Source: Azotimanducus sp963663145 (lineage in GTDB: Bacteria; Pseudomonadota; Gammaproteobacteria; Pseudomonadales; Azotimanducaceae). From it: a stretch of DNA of 64,000 nt. Shown piece after piece: positions 7,681 to 17,800 of the stretch; within the stretch, counting starts at the first letter, position 1; the number at the start of each line of letters is the position of its first letter. Below the pieces are notes generated by a model. That model ran no database searches and was not told where the DNA came from. It worked only from the letters and a program-made list of their open reading frames with translations. The DNA is taken from contig OY760134.1 in assembly GCA_963663145.1 (NCBI GenBank), forward strand, positions 2,356,001-2,420,000, read 5' to 3'. The translations under genes were made by a program, and so were the position numbers.

Positions 7681-8844
7681 GAGCTATCCGCCGATTCCCG
7701 CCCGGCGACTTCCGCGACAACGTCCCCAACTCGGCTGGAAAATTCGGTCAGACCACCCCACCCGCTTTCGTCAATGTTCTCCGAACCGGGATCCAAGGTT
7801 GAAATGTCGTGTACTGGGCCGCTGCGCGAGAAATAGTATGTCCTGAGCGAACTTTTCAGCACATCTATTGCCAACTTCTGCGTCTTGTTGTCGGATCTGA
7901 GGCCAACAAGCTTGAGCACATCGGCCGGCCGTCCCTTGTGCTCTTGAAGGAATCTGAGCGCCCAAACGATATCCAACACATGAGGCGAATGCGTGGAGAC
8001 GCAAACCCTGTATCCACGCGAGCGCAATTCAAGAATCAAACACATGACGGCACCGATTCCGTTCGGATGCAGCCCCATCTCCGGTTCTTCAATGACCACC
8101 CAGCGGATTTCGTCGCGAAGCGCTACCCTTGAGGCGGGCAGCAGCCAGTAAAGCCCGAGCAAGAGCGGCACGAATTCCCGCTGGCCGGCTGACCACACCA
8201 GATACGGCAATGACGAACCGTCGCTGCCGTTGCTAAGCACAAGCCGTCCCTGAAATTTTGAGTCGTCCGTTCGCAGTTTGAAATTCCCGAAAATGTGCTC
8301 CTCGACCGGCTGCCTCAGAGCACTCGCCAATCGTTGCACGCGTGGAAAAACCTCCTTGTCGAAACCGAATTCGTTCTGAACGATTCCATGCAGCTTATGG
8401 CTGAAGTCGCGCAGTACAAACGGGTCGCCCGCACGATACTCCGAAAAAGACCGCGTCATGCCATCTCGCAGGCTCATCACACGCTGGGCGGGTATGTAGA
8501 ACATTTTTTCGGCAGATTTGGTCCTTCTTGCGCGAGCATAGAAGGCTAGTTCCGTCTTCTTGGAGGAACGATCCAATTGCAGGCTGCTGTGCTCTTCGGA
8601 CCAGATGGAAGACATGCCTTCGCCGAAATACCGATCAAAGAACACTGTCGAATCATCGTTCCCCTGCAAACTAAAGTAGTGCATCGTGTTGTGCACGGCA
8701 GACTTGTCGATTACGAGTTTGACAAGTTGCAGGAAAAATGCTCTTGCCGGTCGCTTGGGGGCCGACGAATACTGTCAGGTCCCCGAAAGTGATGTCGGCC
8801 TCGTTGATGGGACCTATCCGTTGGACTCGCAGTCGCTTGTTCAT
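7677..8844 (-). pseudogene. AAA family ATPase split by a single-base frameshift after Walker A
   Basis: Starting at the ATG at 8844 the protein reads MNKRLRVQRIGPINEADITF.., then Walker A VGPQATGKSIF. The frame then shifts at the A5 run 8734-8738 (T5 on the coding strand). Removing one T restores FLQLVKLVIDKSA and joins to the long downstream frame, which carries the ATPase body including Walker B WVVIEEPEMGLHP and STHSPHVLD. It is an AAA_15/OLD-like predicted ATPase of about 388 aa once corrected. As written, the 3' part alone lacks Walker A and would be inactive. A -10 box TATAAT precedes the ATG, and the downstream 160-aa gene overlaps by four bases. A sequencing error at the homopolymer is possible. 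Confidence 0.8.
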
Positions 8845-8867
8845 GAGTGAACCAACCTTTGTAACGA

Positions 8868-8873
8868 ATTATA
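8868..8873 (-). promoter_or_regulatory. Likely -10 box (TATAAT) for the AAA ATPase module
   Basis: A perfect TATAAT on the minus strand, 24 bases upstream of the ATG at 8844. The spacing to the ATG is similar to that in the Panacea module. Confidence 0.4.
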
Positions 8874-8973
8874 GGCTTGTTGCAACGCTGATTTCTCACA
8901 AATCGCGTGTTTGCGACCCTCAAAGGAGTGCGGTTCAACAGATCTGTGCGCTTGTTGCAACATCCGTTGGGTT

Positions 8974-8986
8974 GGGTGGGTGTTCC
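8974..8986 (+). repeat. Boundary motif copy: GGGTGGGTGTTCC + CATCGGC
   Basis: Carries one extra T relative to the consensus. It lies 130 bp upstream of the AAA ATPase start and about 20 bp beyond the stop codon of coiled-coil copy 2, so it sits exactly between two modules. Confidence 0.55.
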
Positions 8987-9005
8987 ATCGGCATCCTGAT
9001 GCGGC

Positions 9006-9341
9006 CTAGGAGAACAACAGCGCCCCAATCAGGCCCAAGGCGCCCAAGAACATCGCGAGGGTGAATCTCAGGAAATAGCGCAGCAGGCTGCGCTGGAGGT
9101 CCTGGATGTCGTCGAGGCGACCGTTGATATCGTCCTTGTGGCCTTTCAGGTCTTGCTTCCACTCCTCGCGCAGATCTCCGCGCAGTTTCGCGAGGCGGTC
9201 GTCGAGGAGTTTGGGGGTGACGGCGAAGGTTTGCATCGCCAGCGCGACGGACTCGATGACCGCGTCGGACTGGTGTTTCGTGAAGTTCGCGCTTTGCAGG
9301 GTCTCGGACATCTCGATGATGGTTTGGGCTTCCGGTTGCAT
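9006..9341 (-). CDS. Coiled-coil, C-terminally membrane-anchored protein (DUF1640/CCDC90-like), copy 2
   Basis: A 111-aa paralog of copies 1 and 3 with the same SANFTKHQSD and FAVTPKLLDDRL blocks and a C-terminal anchor FLGALGLIGALLF. It starts at an ATG preceded by the strong site AGGAGTATACTC. Compared with copy 3 it has a four-residue insertion in the coiled coil (RGDLREEWKQ). It lies between a truncated TrlF fragment (upstream) and the boundary motif for the AAA module (downstream). Function unknown; the build suggests a homo-oligomeric membrane-tethered rod. Confidence 0.8.
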   Translation of the reverse strand: MQPEAQTIIEMSETLQSANFTKHQSDAVIESVALAMQTFAVTPKLLDDRLAKLRGDLREEWKQDLKGHKDDINGRLDDIQDLQRSLLRYFLRFTLAMFLGALGLIGALLFS

Positions 9342-9471
9342 GAGTATACTCCTGAGGGGGAATCGGGGTTCAGGCCGTATCAAACATGGTTTCGGGAGCG
9401 GGCGTTGGAGAGATTGCCCCTGGTGTTTGTGGGAGATTGGCTATTGCGGGGATGCTCCGAATGGACGTTGT

Positions 9472-9483
9472 GGGTGGGTGTCC
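9472..9483 (+). repeat. Boundary motif copy: GGGTGGGTGTCC + TTTTGG
   Basis: Ten bases from the junction with the TrlF fragment and 131 bp upstream of coiled-coil copy 2. Confidence 0.6.
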
Positions 9484-9493
9484 TTTTGGTCTT

Positions 9494-9679
9494 ATGCCGT
9501 GGTCAGCTATACCAATGACCTCTACTTTTTCCTGAAGGCAAAAACGCAGCAGCGCATCTGCATAAGCTGAGGCATCCAAGCCGTGATCTTGACCCCGGTA
9601 CTTCCCACTGTAGCTGTGCGAATTAACCTGCAAAGCGCAATTCCAGAAACGGGCGTGGCTGTATTGCATTTCTGTCATT
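9494..9679 (-). pseudogene. Truncated TrlF N-terminus (about 62 codons)
   Basis: Starts MTEMQYSHARFWNCALQV and runs to IGIADHG, closely matching residues 1-61 of the intact TrlF at 1213-3879. It then breaks off and continues into the coiled-coil repeat unit. Homology to the intact gene continues upstream through the leader to about 9741. Only the start of the PHP domain remains, so it cannot be functional alone. It is diverged at many positions from the intact copy, so the duplication is not recent. Confidence 0.8.
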
Positions 9680-9828
9680 AAGTGCACACTTGGGAAGAGT
9701 ACATTGTGATTGTGTAGGTGACGATAATATGTTCTCCGATACTCTTCGGCAACATGCTAGATTCAATAGCTACATTAGGTCTCTACGCAGTTTTGACTCC
9801 CCCTCAAGATAGGAGTGGGGGGTGCTTG

Positions 9829-9840
9829 CGGTGGGTGTCC
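9829..9840 (+). repeat. Boundary motif copy: CGGTGGGTGTCC + TGTTTT
   Basis: Lies 150 bp upstream of the truncated TrlF start. The context GGTGCTTGC before and TGT after matches the copy at 4367. Confidence 0.55.
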
Positions 9841-9890
9841 TGTTTTAGCGGTGCCGGGCTATCAATGGCTGGTGGTCAACGGTGACTCCG

Positions 9891-10349
9891 CTAAGTAATG
9901 AGTGCCGCCTGAATGATGAAAAACTGCTGGACAACTGCCGTGACATTGATGCGTTTGGAGAGGAGTGTGCCGTGGGCGATTTGATTGCGGATGTTGTAAT
10001 GCTGCATGGTCAGACTGAATTCGCGACCCTCGGCATCGGGGTCGAGAACCAAGGCGGCTCGATCCTCGAAGCGAAGACCGGAGAGCCGGCGGTCTTCGGG
10101 ATTGTAAAGAGACCATGATCTGCGCTGCCGCCAATCGCGCTGGCTTTGTCCCCTATCAATGGCGGGTCGGCATGCGTCGTCAATGGCGCTCTCAAGTTGT
10201 CCCCACGCGAGAATGAAATATGCCTGATCATTGATGCGGAGTTTCTGTTCGATTGCGTCCGTGGGTGTGCGCGAAGCGGTATCTCCCAGACCATCAAGGA
10301 AACTCTCGACCTCCGTGTACGAGGCCGCGATGGCGGGGAGATCCTTCAC
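9891..10349 (-). CDS. HEPN-like protein (152 aa), probable RNase toxin
   Basis: An all-helical small protein with an Rx4H signature in YNIRNQIAHGTLL near residue 125, the usual catalytic motif of HEPN ribonucleases. An earlier AYFILAWGQLESAIDDAC fits the first helices of such domains. The start is GTG, overlapping the stop of the upstream 144-aa gene as GTGA. HEPN toxins are commonly encoded as the second gene next to their antitoxin or sensor, so the pair looks like a toxin-antitoxin or abortive module. The partner is not of the usual MNT type, so the mechanism is open. Confidence 0.6.
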   Translation of the reverse strand: MKDLPAIAASYTEVESFLDGLGDTASRTPTDAIEQKLRINDQAYFILAWGQLESAIDDACRPAIDRGQSQRDWRQRRSWSLYNPEDRRLSGLRFEDRAALVLDPDAEGREFSLTMQHYNIRNQIAHGTLLSKRINVTAVVQQFFIIQAALIT

Positions 10350-10780
10350 CGTAGGATACGATTAAGCCAATCCGGCGTAAACGGCTCCCTGCTCCATCTG
10401 TCCTGGGCGGTGCAAACCCGCCACTCGGGGCATGCAAAACTCTCCGCAAGATCGACGACGAGGTAGCGTTGCCCATTCGCAATGAGGTCCAGCCTTCCGT
10501 TGTCGCCGATTTCCCACAGAACTTGTGGAGTGAGGGTTACGGTAGCGCCCGACTCGTGCTCGAACGCAAGGGAGGGCACAGATGCGGCAGGGATCTTGAA
10601 TTTTCGCATGAGCGGCTCATGCATTGTGACGGCCTCGGCTTTGGTTGACCATCCTTCGGGGAGCGCGGCGCTCAATTCTCCGTAGAGCGAAGACACCCTG
10701 TGAATCCAGTCGTCCACGCGCCGCTGGATGTACGGAGCGTCGATGCAGTCGCTTGTGACATCGTCGAGGACTGTGGCCAT
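10346..10780 (-). CDS. Unknown 144-aa partner of the HEPN protein
   Basis: First gene of the HEPN module, ATG at 10780. The N-terminal half is helical (YIQRRVDDWIHRVSSLYGEL). The C-terminal half has strand-like segments with GRLDLIANGQRYLVVDLAES, an arrangement that could be a degenerate nuclease-like or binding fold. No family is recognised. The four-base overlap with the HEPN gene argues for co-translation. Possible roles are antitoxin or target sensor. Just upstream of its ATG is another ACACCCAC string, and the full boundary motif lies at 10861. Confidence 0.6.
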   Translation of the reverse strand: MATVLDDVTSDCIDAPYIQRRVDDWIHRVSSLYGELSAALPEGWSTKAEAVTMHEPLMRKFKIPAASVPSLAFEHESGATVTLTPQVLWEIGDNGRLDLIANGQRYLVVDLAESFACPEWRVCTAQDRWSREPFTPDWLNRILR

Positions 10781-10860
10781 TTGTGGGTGTACGAGTTGCG
10801 AAGGGTTATGAGTCTATGTCTGAAGGCACTTGGAGTCAACGTTATCTCACGCCATTGTTG

Positions 10861-10872
10861 GGATGGGTGTCC
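10861..10872 (+). repeat. Boundary motif copy: GGATGGGTGTCC + CTTTTTTT
   Basis: Lies 81 bp upstream of the 144-aa/HEPN module start. Confidence 0.55.
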
Positions 10873-11097
10873 CTTTTTTTCTGGGCGTCCGTCTGGTATG
10901 ACGCGTTCTGTAATCCGTCAAGCTAAACTCCCCGCGGTCCACGTCGGGTAGCTCCACCGCGCAGACCACATTCCTGCAATCGACTACCCGATTCGCCTTC
11001 GGCACACTGCGCCCCGACCCCGTCATTACCGCTTCGGAACGCCCTCCCAGTACCGATAGGTTGTGATCCGAGAAAAGGGGGAGTGCGGCTCGGTTGG
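10873..11097 (-). other. Short stretch between two boundary motifs, possible small ORF remnant
   Basis: The minus strand has an open frame through this stretch with segments such as NLSVLGGRSEAV and NVVCAVELPDVDRGEF, but no clear start or ribosome site. It is either a very small cassette gene or the remains of one. Confidence 0.25.
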
Positions 11098-11109
11098 GGT
11101 GGGTGTCCT
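11098..11109 (+). repeat. Boundary motif copy: GGGTGGGTGTCC + TTTTTG
   Basis: Separates the 10.9-11.1 kb stretch from coiled-coil copy 3. Confidence 0.6.
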
Positions 11110-11205
11110 TTTTGTGCACTATCGCTTCGGGGGCGCTCCAAGGCATTCCACCCGACGCGCCGAACTCACCGGCACTCGTCGGGGGACAAGGTCAATACAT
11201 AATGT

Positions 11206-11529
11206 CTAGGAGAACAACAGCGCCCCAAGCAGGCCCAAGGCGCCCAAGAACATCGCGAGGGTGAATCTCAGGAAATAGCGCAGCAGGCTGCGCTGGAGGT
11301 CCTGGATGTCGTCGAGGCGAGCGTTGATATCGTCCTTGTGGCCTTTCAGGTCTTGCTTCCACTCCTCGCGCAGTTTCGCGAGGCGGTCGTCGAGGAGTTT
11401 GGGGGTGACGGCGAAGGTTTGCATCGCCAGCGCGACGGACTCGATGACCGCGTCGGACTGGTGTTTCGTGAAGTTCGCGCTTTGCAGGGTCTCGGACATC
11501 TCGATGATGGTTTGGGCTTCCGGTTGCAT
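11206..11529 (-). CDS. Coiled-coil, C-terminally membrane-anchored protein (DUF1640/CCDC90-like), copy 3
   Basis: The shortest paralog (107 aa), with the common N-terminal blocks, a single coiled-coil segment HKDDINARLDDIQDLQRS and a C-terminal anchor ending LLGALLFS. The ATG at 11529 follows AGGAGTATACTC. The leader, the boundary motif and the motif spacing are the same as in copies 1 and 2. It is the first gene (5' end in minus-strand direction) of the accessory array, just downstream of the cadherin gene's terminator. Function unknown. Confidence 0.8.
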   Translation of the reverse strand: MQPEAQTIIEMSETLQSANFTKHQSDAVIESVALAMQTFAVTPKLLDDRLAKLREEWKQDLKGHKDDINARLDDIQDLQRSLLRYFLRFTLAMFLGALGLLGALLFS

Positions 11530-11659
11530 GAGTATACTCCTGAGGGGGAATCGGGGTTCAGGCCGTATCAAACATGGTTTCGGGAGCAGGCGTTGGAGAG
11601 ATAGTCCTTGGTGTTTGTGGGAGATTGGCTATTGCGGGGATGCTCCGAATGGACGTTGT

Positions 11660-11671
11660 GGGTGGGTGTCC
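11660..11671 (+). repeat. Boundary motif copy: GGGTGGGTGTCC + TTTTGG
   Basis: The outermost copy of the array, 131 bp upstream of coiled-coil copy 3 and about 30 bp from the cadherin terminator. Confidence 0.6.
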
Positions 11672-11702
11672 TTTTGGTCTTCGTTCTTGTGTTTTTTGGG
11701 GG

Positions 11703-11738
11703 TAAAAAAATGCCCCGCGCGGGGAGGGGCGGGGCATT
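11703..11738 (-). terminator. Rho-independent terminator of the cadherin-like gene
   Basis: A perfect 10-bp stem (AATGCCCCGC at 11709-11718 with GCGGGGCATT at 11729-11738), followed on the minus strand by seven T. A second GC-rich hairpin (GCGCTCC / GGAGCGC) lies just upstream at about 11746-11768. Confidence 0.8.
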
Positions 11739-11808
11739 CTTGGGCGTGCGCTCCTTCCTTGGAGCGCGTAGTGTTGGAATGTCTCTACACGACCTTGTCC
11801 ATACCTCG

Positions 11809-14800
11809 TTAGAAGATGCCGTCGTCGAGCATGGAGGCCATGGCCGCCATGTCGTCCATGGGGGCCGGAGTGCCACCGTCGTCGTCGTCGTCAGTTGTGT
11901 CGTCATCCTCGTCAGCGCTGTCGGGCTGCGTCTCGTCGTCCTTGAGGCCGGGGACCGTGTTGCCGGCGAAGCTCACCTCGTCGTTGTCCGGATCGTCGAC
12001 GGTGCTGGCGACGTTGCTCACCTGGACACTGACGGTCACGAAGACGGCATCAAAGTTGCCGCTCTTGGGGGTTGCCGTGACCTTGACTTCAATCACCTTG
12101 TTTCCATTGTTGAGGGGGACACCCGGAATCGCTTCGAAGTCGAGCGCGATGCCCTTCTTCAGTTTCAGGAACCCTTGGCTGCCGTCGGTCTTATCCTCAT
12201 CCACCTTAAAGCGATTGTCAGAGACCTTGAAGTCGTACTGACCATACTCATGGTCCATATCGTTCTGGTCCTGAACGTTGATGGTCGCTACATCTGTGTC
12301 AGTTTTCGGCGCAGTCCCGCTCGATATCGTCTCGGTGAGCACTTGTTGATCCGCCACGTTTTCTTCAGCCAAAGATCCCTTCACGTCGATGCGGAAATTG
12401 ATATTGACGGTCACCGGGTCGTTGATCGCGTCCTTGGCGCTCAAGACCGATACGACCCAGTTGCCGCTGCCATCGTTACCCGAATTGTCGTGCTGCTGCG
12501 ACTTGGTGGTGTAGTAGCGAACCGCGCCTGTCGCCTCGTCGATGATCAGGAGTTGGTCACCTGCGATGTCTGCCGCATCGCCGTCGCCGTTTTCCTGATG
12601 GAAGACGGCGATAGTACTAGTGCTATTGGCTACTCCGGTTTTGTCGTCCCTGTTGTCCCACTCGCCGGGACCGTTGGTGGGCTTCGCAAAGCTGTAGGTG
12701 AGCTTCGCTTTCCACGTCTTCGAAGAGATTCGCCATGTCCACTGTGGCTGACAGGTTTACGAGCTCGCCTTCCTTCGCGGGCGCGGCGCCCAGATCGATG
12801 GTGTGGGTTGTCACATTGGCGATCGGGCGCGGAGTCGGTCGCGCTATCCGACGGAACCGTTATGTCGTTACCAGCAGGGGATGTCACTATGGAGGTGACG
12901 TAGCCGTCCTTGTCGTAGCTGGTCAGGCGCAGCGAGATGATTTTGCCGGCCTCCTTGCTGGTGACGGTGAAGGTTTCCCCGGTGTGTACCGGCACCTTGT
13001 CCGCCAACCACTCAGCCTTGACGGAGCCGCCTTCCGGCTTGGCTTTGTCAAGATCTTTGATGCGCAGAGTCCTACCCACCGGCGCCTCTCTCTGCCCACC
13101 GGCGTTGATGGTCGGAATATCAGCGTCGGGAAGGGTGACGATCTCGCCGACCCTGAAGGGATCGGTGCTCGCCACCCGCTCGTCCACGTCGTTAGCGTCC
13201 TTAAAGGTGACGACAAGACGGACGAATTTGCCTTCAACGCTCTCCGGAATCCCAGTCTGGTTGTTGTTGGGTGTGTCGGCATCGTCATCGAATGCCGTCC
13301 AACCGCCACGGCCATTGTTGGAATACTCCCAAGTGTAGGTAAAGTCACCCACGCCGTCCGGGTCCGTGATCGCTACAGTTGGCTACGAGCTCGTCATCCG
13401 TATTGGTCAACCAGGTGAAAGTACCGCTGGCCGGATCCTGGCGGTCGCCGACCATCCCGGAGTTCTTCTGAAGCGAGGTATTGCCTGTATCCGAGCGCAC
13501 GATGTTGTTACCGAACTGCTCGTAATAGAAGAACTTGCCCTGAATCTCAGCCCCGACATCATCCTGCGTGACCTTGTACTTGGCGGTGGTGCCAATTTGC
13601 GTGGAACGATCGATTGTATCGCCATTTACATCCTTGATCACCTGGTTGATCACCAGAATCGGGGTGCCCTTCTTGGCACCGGTGAAGTCCGGGTCCACGT
13701 TCGGGCTGAAGGTGAAGGTGAGGGTGTCCTTCTGGTGCGGGGTCGCATCGGAGAGGGTCACACCGTTCTTGGCGGTTAAACCTGTGGCCGGAGGGAGGTT
13801 CTCATCGGTCACGGTGACCTTGATTTTGCCGGTGTTGCTCGCACCGTCATCATCGGTCGCGGTGATGCTGATCTCCGCGTCGTTATCCTGCGCGTTGGTG
13901 CTGGTGCTGGTACGGTCAACCTCGACGATCAGGACGTAGTCGTCGTTTTTCGGGGTGTTCGTCGCACCCAAAAGTGAGGTCGTCGCCGCCGCCGGTAACC
14001 CCGTCCGGACCATCCTTGATGTCCTTCCACTGGACCGGCTTGCTTGTCTTCTTGTCCTCGTCATCGTTGTAGTCGCTGCGGATCTTGATCCAATCCCCGC
14101 CGCTGACGCTCGCCGTGAAGCTGATGTCGTCATCCTCGTGATTGTCGTCTTCGTCCTCGAACAGTTCCGTGAGGTTCAGCCAAATGGTCTTCTTCTGACT
14201 TTCCGACTGATTGACTTTGTAACCGGCGGAGGATAGGTCTCTACTGGAGTGGTCCTGACCTAGTTCCGTGGTGATCAACTTGGGCGCTTCGTTGACATCA
14301 TCGACATCGAAGTCGAAGGTTTCGACATCCGCACCCGCAGGGTCGGCCTTGGCCGCATCATAATTGGCCACCGTACCGTCCCAAGCGGTCACTGTGACCT
14401 CCACTTCGTCAAAGGTCTCGGCGTCGAGGCTTTTTCGCACCCTTGGCGGTCAACAACACATCGTAGGTGATGGAATCGCTACCCCTAGATACCTCCTTCA
14501 ACTCGAGGAAGCCGTCGTCCGTGGTGGAGTCATTCGTTTCGTTATGGAAATACTCACCGTCACCAATAGTGCGGTTGCCGTCAAGATCCGCCTTCGCCAC
14601 CACGGCGACTTGCACGTCGCCCCAGGGGTGGATACCGGCCACGTCGAGGTCTTCGTCCTCGATGGTGATGGTGCCCACCTTGGCGCCGGCCTTGGCGGTT
14701 TCTTTGATGTCGACGCCGTCGGTCTTGATGTCCGGTTCGGAATTGTCGTCGTTTCGCGGGCTGGTGTCGGAGAGCACGACCGCGATCTGGAAGCTCGCCT

Positions 14801-17800
14801 CGGCGCTCGCACCCGCCTTGTCGGTCGCCTTCACGGTGGACATCGTGGATGCCGCGCGTCGGCACCGTTCCCTTCTTGCTGTCGAAGTCGCCGGTCTTGC
14901 CATCGATCTCAAGCCAGGACGGGCCGCTGACGATGGAGTAGGTCAGCACCTCGCCCGCGTCCGGGTCTTGGAAGAGGGCGCGCAGGTCGTTGCCGGTCTC
15001 CAGGGAGAACTTGAGCCATTCGCCCGGCTCCGTCACGTCGTCGGCATCGAGATCCTCGTCCACGGTGACCCACCAGTTGCCCGGCTCGTTCTTGACCGAG
15101 GGGGCATCGTTGTTGTCGGTGACGTTGACGGTGATGCTTTGGGTCAGGCTCTCTCCGCCACCGTCCTTGGCGGTGATGGACACTTCGATGCTATTCGCAC
15201 CACCCGTGGCAGGTTCGTGGTCGAGCGCGACACCGTCCTTGACCTTCAGGGTGACGCCGTCCTCCGCGATTTCAAAGGTGTCCTGCTGGGACTTGGCCAC
15301 CTCGAAGGTGTGCATGCCGTTCGGATGGCGCGGGTTGTCGAGGTCGTCGGCGGAGAGGGTGCCGATGACCATGCCGGAGGTGTCGTTCTCGGGCAGGCTG
15401 ACGGTCTTGAAGGCGTTGTCGGTGCCATCCGCATTGGTCAGGTTGATGCCGGTGATGGCGTCGTTACCGTCGTCGACGATGATGTTGAACTTGGTCATGC
15501 CGCGCCCGCCCGCCTCGTCGGTGGCGACGAGCATGACGTCGAAGGCGCTTTTGTCGATGCCCGGCGGCACGGTGCCGGTCAGCTCGCCGGTGACGGAGCC
15601 GTCCGTGCCGTAGGAGACGTTGACGAGCTTGAGCCAGTCGGGCGCGTTCTCGAGGTGGTAGCGGAAGTTGGCGTCGCCGTCCTCGTCGGTGAACAACTGA
15701 TCAAGGTCAAGGGTCATCTGGACGACGCCCGAGCCCGCCTGGCGAAGAGGTTGACCAAGGTCTCGTCTTCCTGCGGCTTGTCGTCGGTCGCCGCCTTGTT
15801 GATGACTATGACGCCCAAGCCGCCGTCGGTTGTGGGCATGGGCGGGTCGTTGACGTCGTTGATGTTGACCGTGGCGATGGTGACCGCTTCGACACCGTCC
15901 ATGTCGGTGACGGTGAGGGTGACGCTTTGGGTGGCGCCCACTTCCTCGTAGTTGACCTCGTCAATGGCGAGCCAGAGGCCACCGACAACGTCGGTTTCGA
16001 CCGAGAAATTGGCGCTGTCGTCGCCGGACAGCACGATGTTGTCGGCGGTGAGGGCGTCTTCTGGGTCCGTCGCGGTGATCTGCGCGATGCGGCCGGAAGC
16101 GTTTTCGTCCTGCTCGAGCACGGCGGTGACGCCGTCCGGGGTCAGGGAGATGGTCGGGGCCTCGTTGACGTTGCCCACGGTGACTGTGACCACAGCTTCG
16201 GCGGTGAGGCCGCTCGAGTCCGTCGCGGTGAGGGTGACCATGACCTCGGGGCCCTCTTCGGCTTCGGCGTCGAGGCCTTCGTCGAGCATGAGCCAGAGGC
16301 CGCCCAAGGCGTCGGTCATGATCGAGAAGCGGGAATCGCTGACGGAGATGTCGTCGGCGGTGATCGCCTGCTCCGGGTCGGAGACCGTGACTGCGGCCAC
16401 CGGCACGGGGGCGAACTCGCCGTCGCCGACATGCTCGAGGATGCTGGATGTGGCCGGTATGCCGTCCGTGGTCTCGCCGTCCACGGCGGTGATCGTGGGC
16501 GCTTCGTTGACGTTGACGACCGCGACGTTGACGGTCGTGTCCGCGGTCAGGCCCTGGGTGTCGGTGACCGTGACCGTGACGCTGACGGTGTCGCCGTCGG
16601 TCTCGTAGTCGACGGCTTCGTCGAGCATCAGCCAGATGCCGCCTTGCGCGTCCGTCATGGTGCTGAAGCGATCATCGCTGAGGGTGACGTTGGAGGCGTC
16701 GAGTGTCTCCTCCTGGTCGGTCAGGACGATCTGGCCGACGGCCACGGATACCGAGGTGTTCTCGCTGACGAGCGCGCGGGCGCTCTTGCCGTCGGGGGTG
16801 GTGGCGTCTTGGACCATCACGGTGGGTACTTCGTTTTCACCCACGATGCTGACGACCGCCTCGGTGCGCACGGCGAGGCCACCGTCGTCGATGACCTCGA
16901 GTTCGACGGTGACGGATTCCTCCGTGTCCGCGTCGATGCCGCCGTCGGCTACGACGGACAGCAACAGGTTGCCGTCTTCGTCGGCGACCACGTCAAAGCG
17001 CTCGTCGTCGACGCTGATGTCGTCCGCGCCGATCGTCTGCTCGGGGTCGGAGGCCATGACCATCGCGACCGCGCCGGTCATGTTCTCGCCGATGGCGAGC
17101 GCCGAATCCTCGGAGATGGTGAGGGTCGGCATTTCGTTGACGTTGGTGACGGTGACGGTGACGGAGGTGGCTTCGGAAGCGTTTCCGTGCGCGTCGGTGG
17201 CGGTGACCATCAGGGTGATGGTGCCGTCCTCGGTGGCCTCGTAGTCGAGGCCCATGCCGTCCTTGACCTTAAGCAGCGCGGTGCCGCCGACGGTTTCGAC
17301 TTCGAAGTGGTCGTTGTCCACGCTGTAGGTGACGGCGTCGCCTTCGGGATCGGTGGCGGAGACGGTGCCGAGGTTCTGGCCGCTGTCGTCGTTCTCTTTG
17401 ACGGTGAGCCCGTCCGCGCTCGCGTCCACGGTGGGCGCGCCGGGCGCATCGTTGACACCGGTGATGGTGACGGTGATCGTCACGGTTGCGGAGCCGCCGT
17501 TGTTATCGGAGATGACGATGGTGCCGGAGTCGTCAACGGTTTCGTCAGCGTCCAGCGCCATGACCGCCGGGTCCTCTTGATTGAGCACGTAGTTCCAGTT
17601 GCCTGCCTCATCAACTGTAAGCGTTCCGTGCGCGGGTGCATCGCCAACGGCGAAGGTGTGGGTGTCGCCAGCGTCAACATCCGCTGCGCCAACATCGCCC
17701 ATTGCAGCCATGTCCATACCAGCGGTGACGGCACCTGTGCCGTCGGTGCCAGTCGGGTCGTCATTAGCGCCTTCAATGGTGATGGTGACGGTCGCCGATG

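Larger units (their letters stand above)
9006..9493 (-). repeat. About 0.5 kb repeat unit, copy 2
   Basis: Same unit as at 6257-6767 and 11206-11683. Its upstream end joins directly to a TrlF gene fragment at 9493/9494. Confidence 0.75.
11206..11683 (-). repeat. About 0.5 kb repeat unit, copy 3
   Basis: Same unit as 6257-6767 and 9006-9493. With copy 1 it shares the sequence to TTTTGGTCTTCG beyond the motif and then diverges. Confidence 0.75.

Noticed and set aside
13719..13730. GAGGGTGTCCTT within the cadherin gene
   Set aside because: Partial match to the motif in coding sequence; no boundary here.
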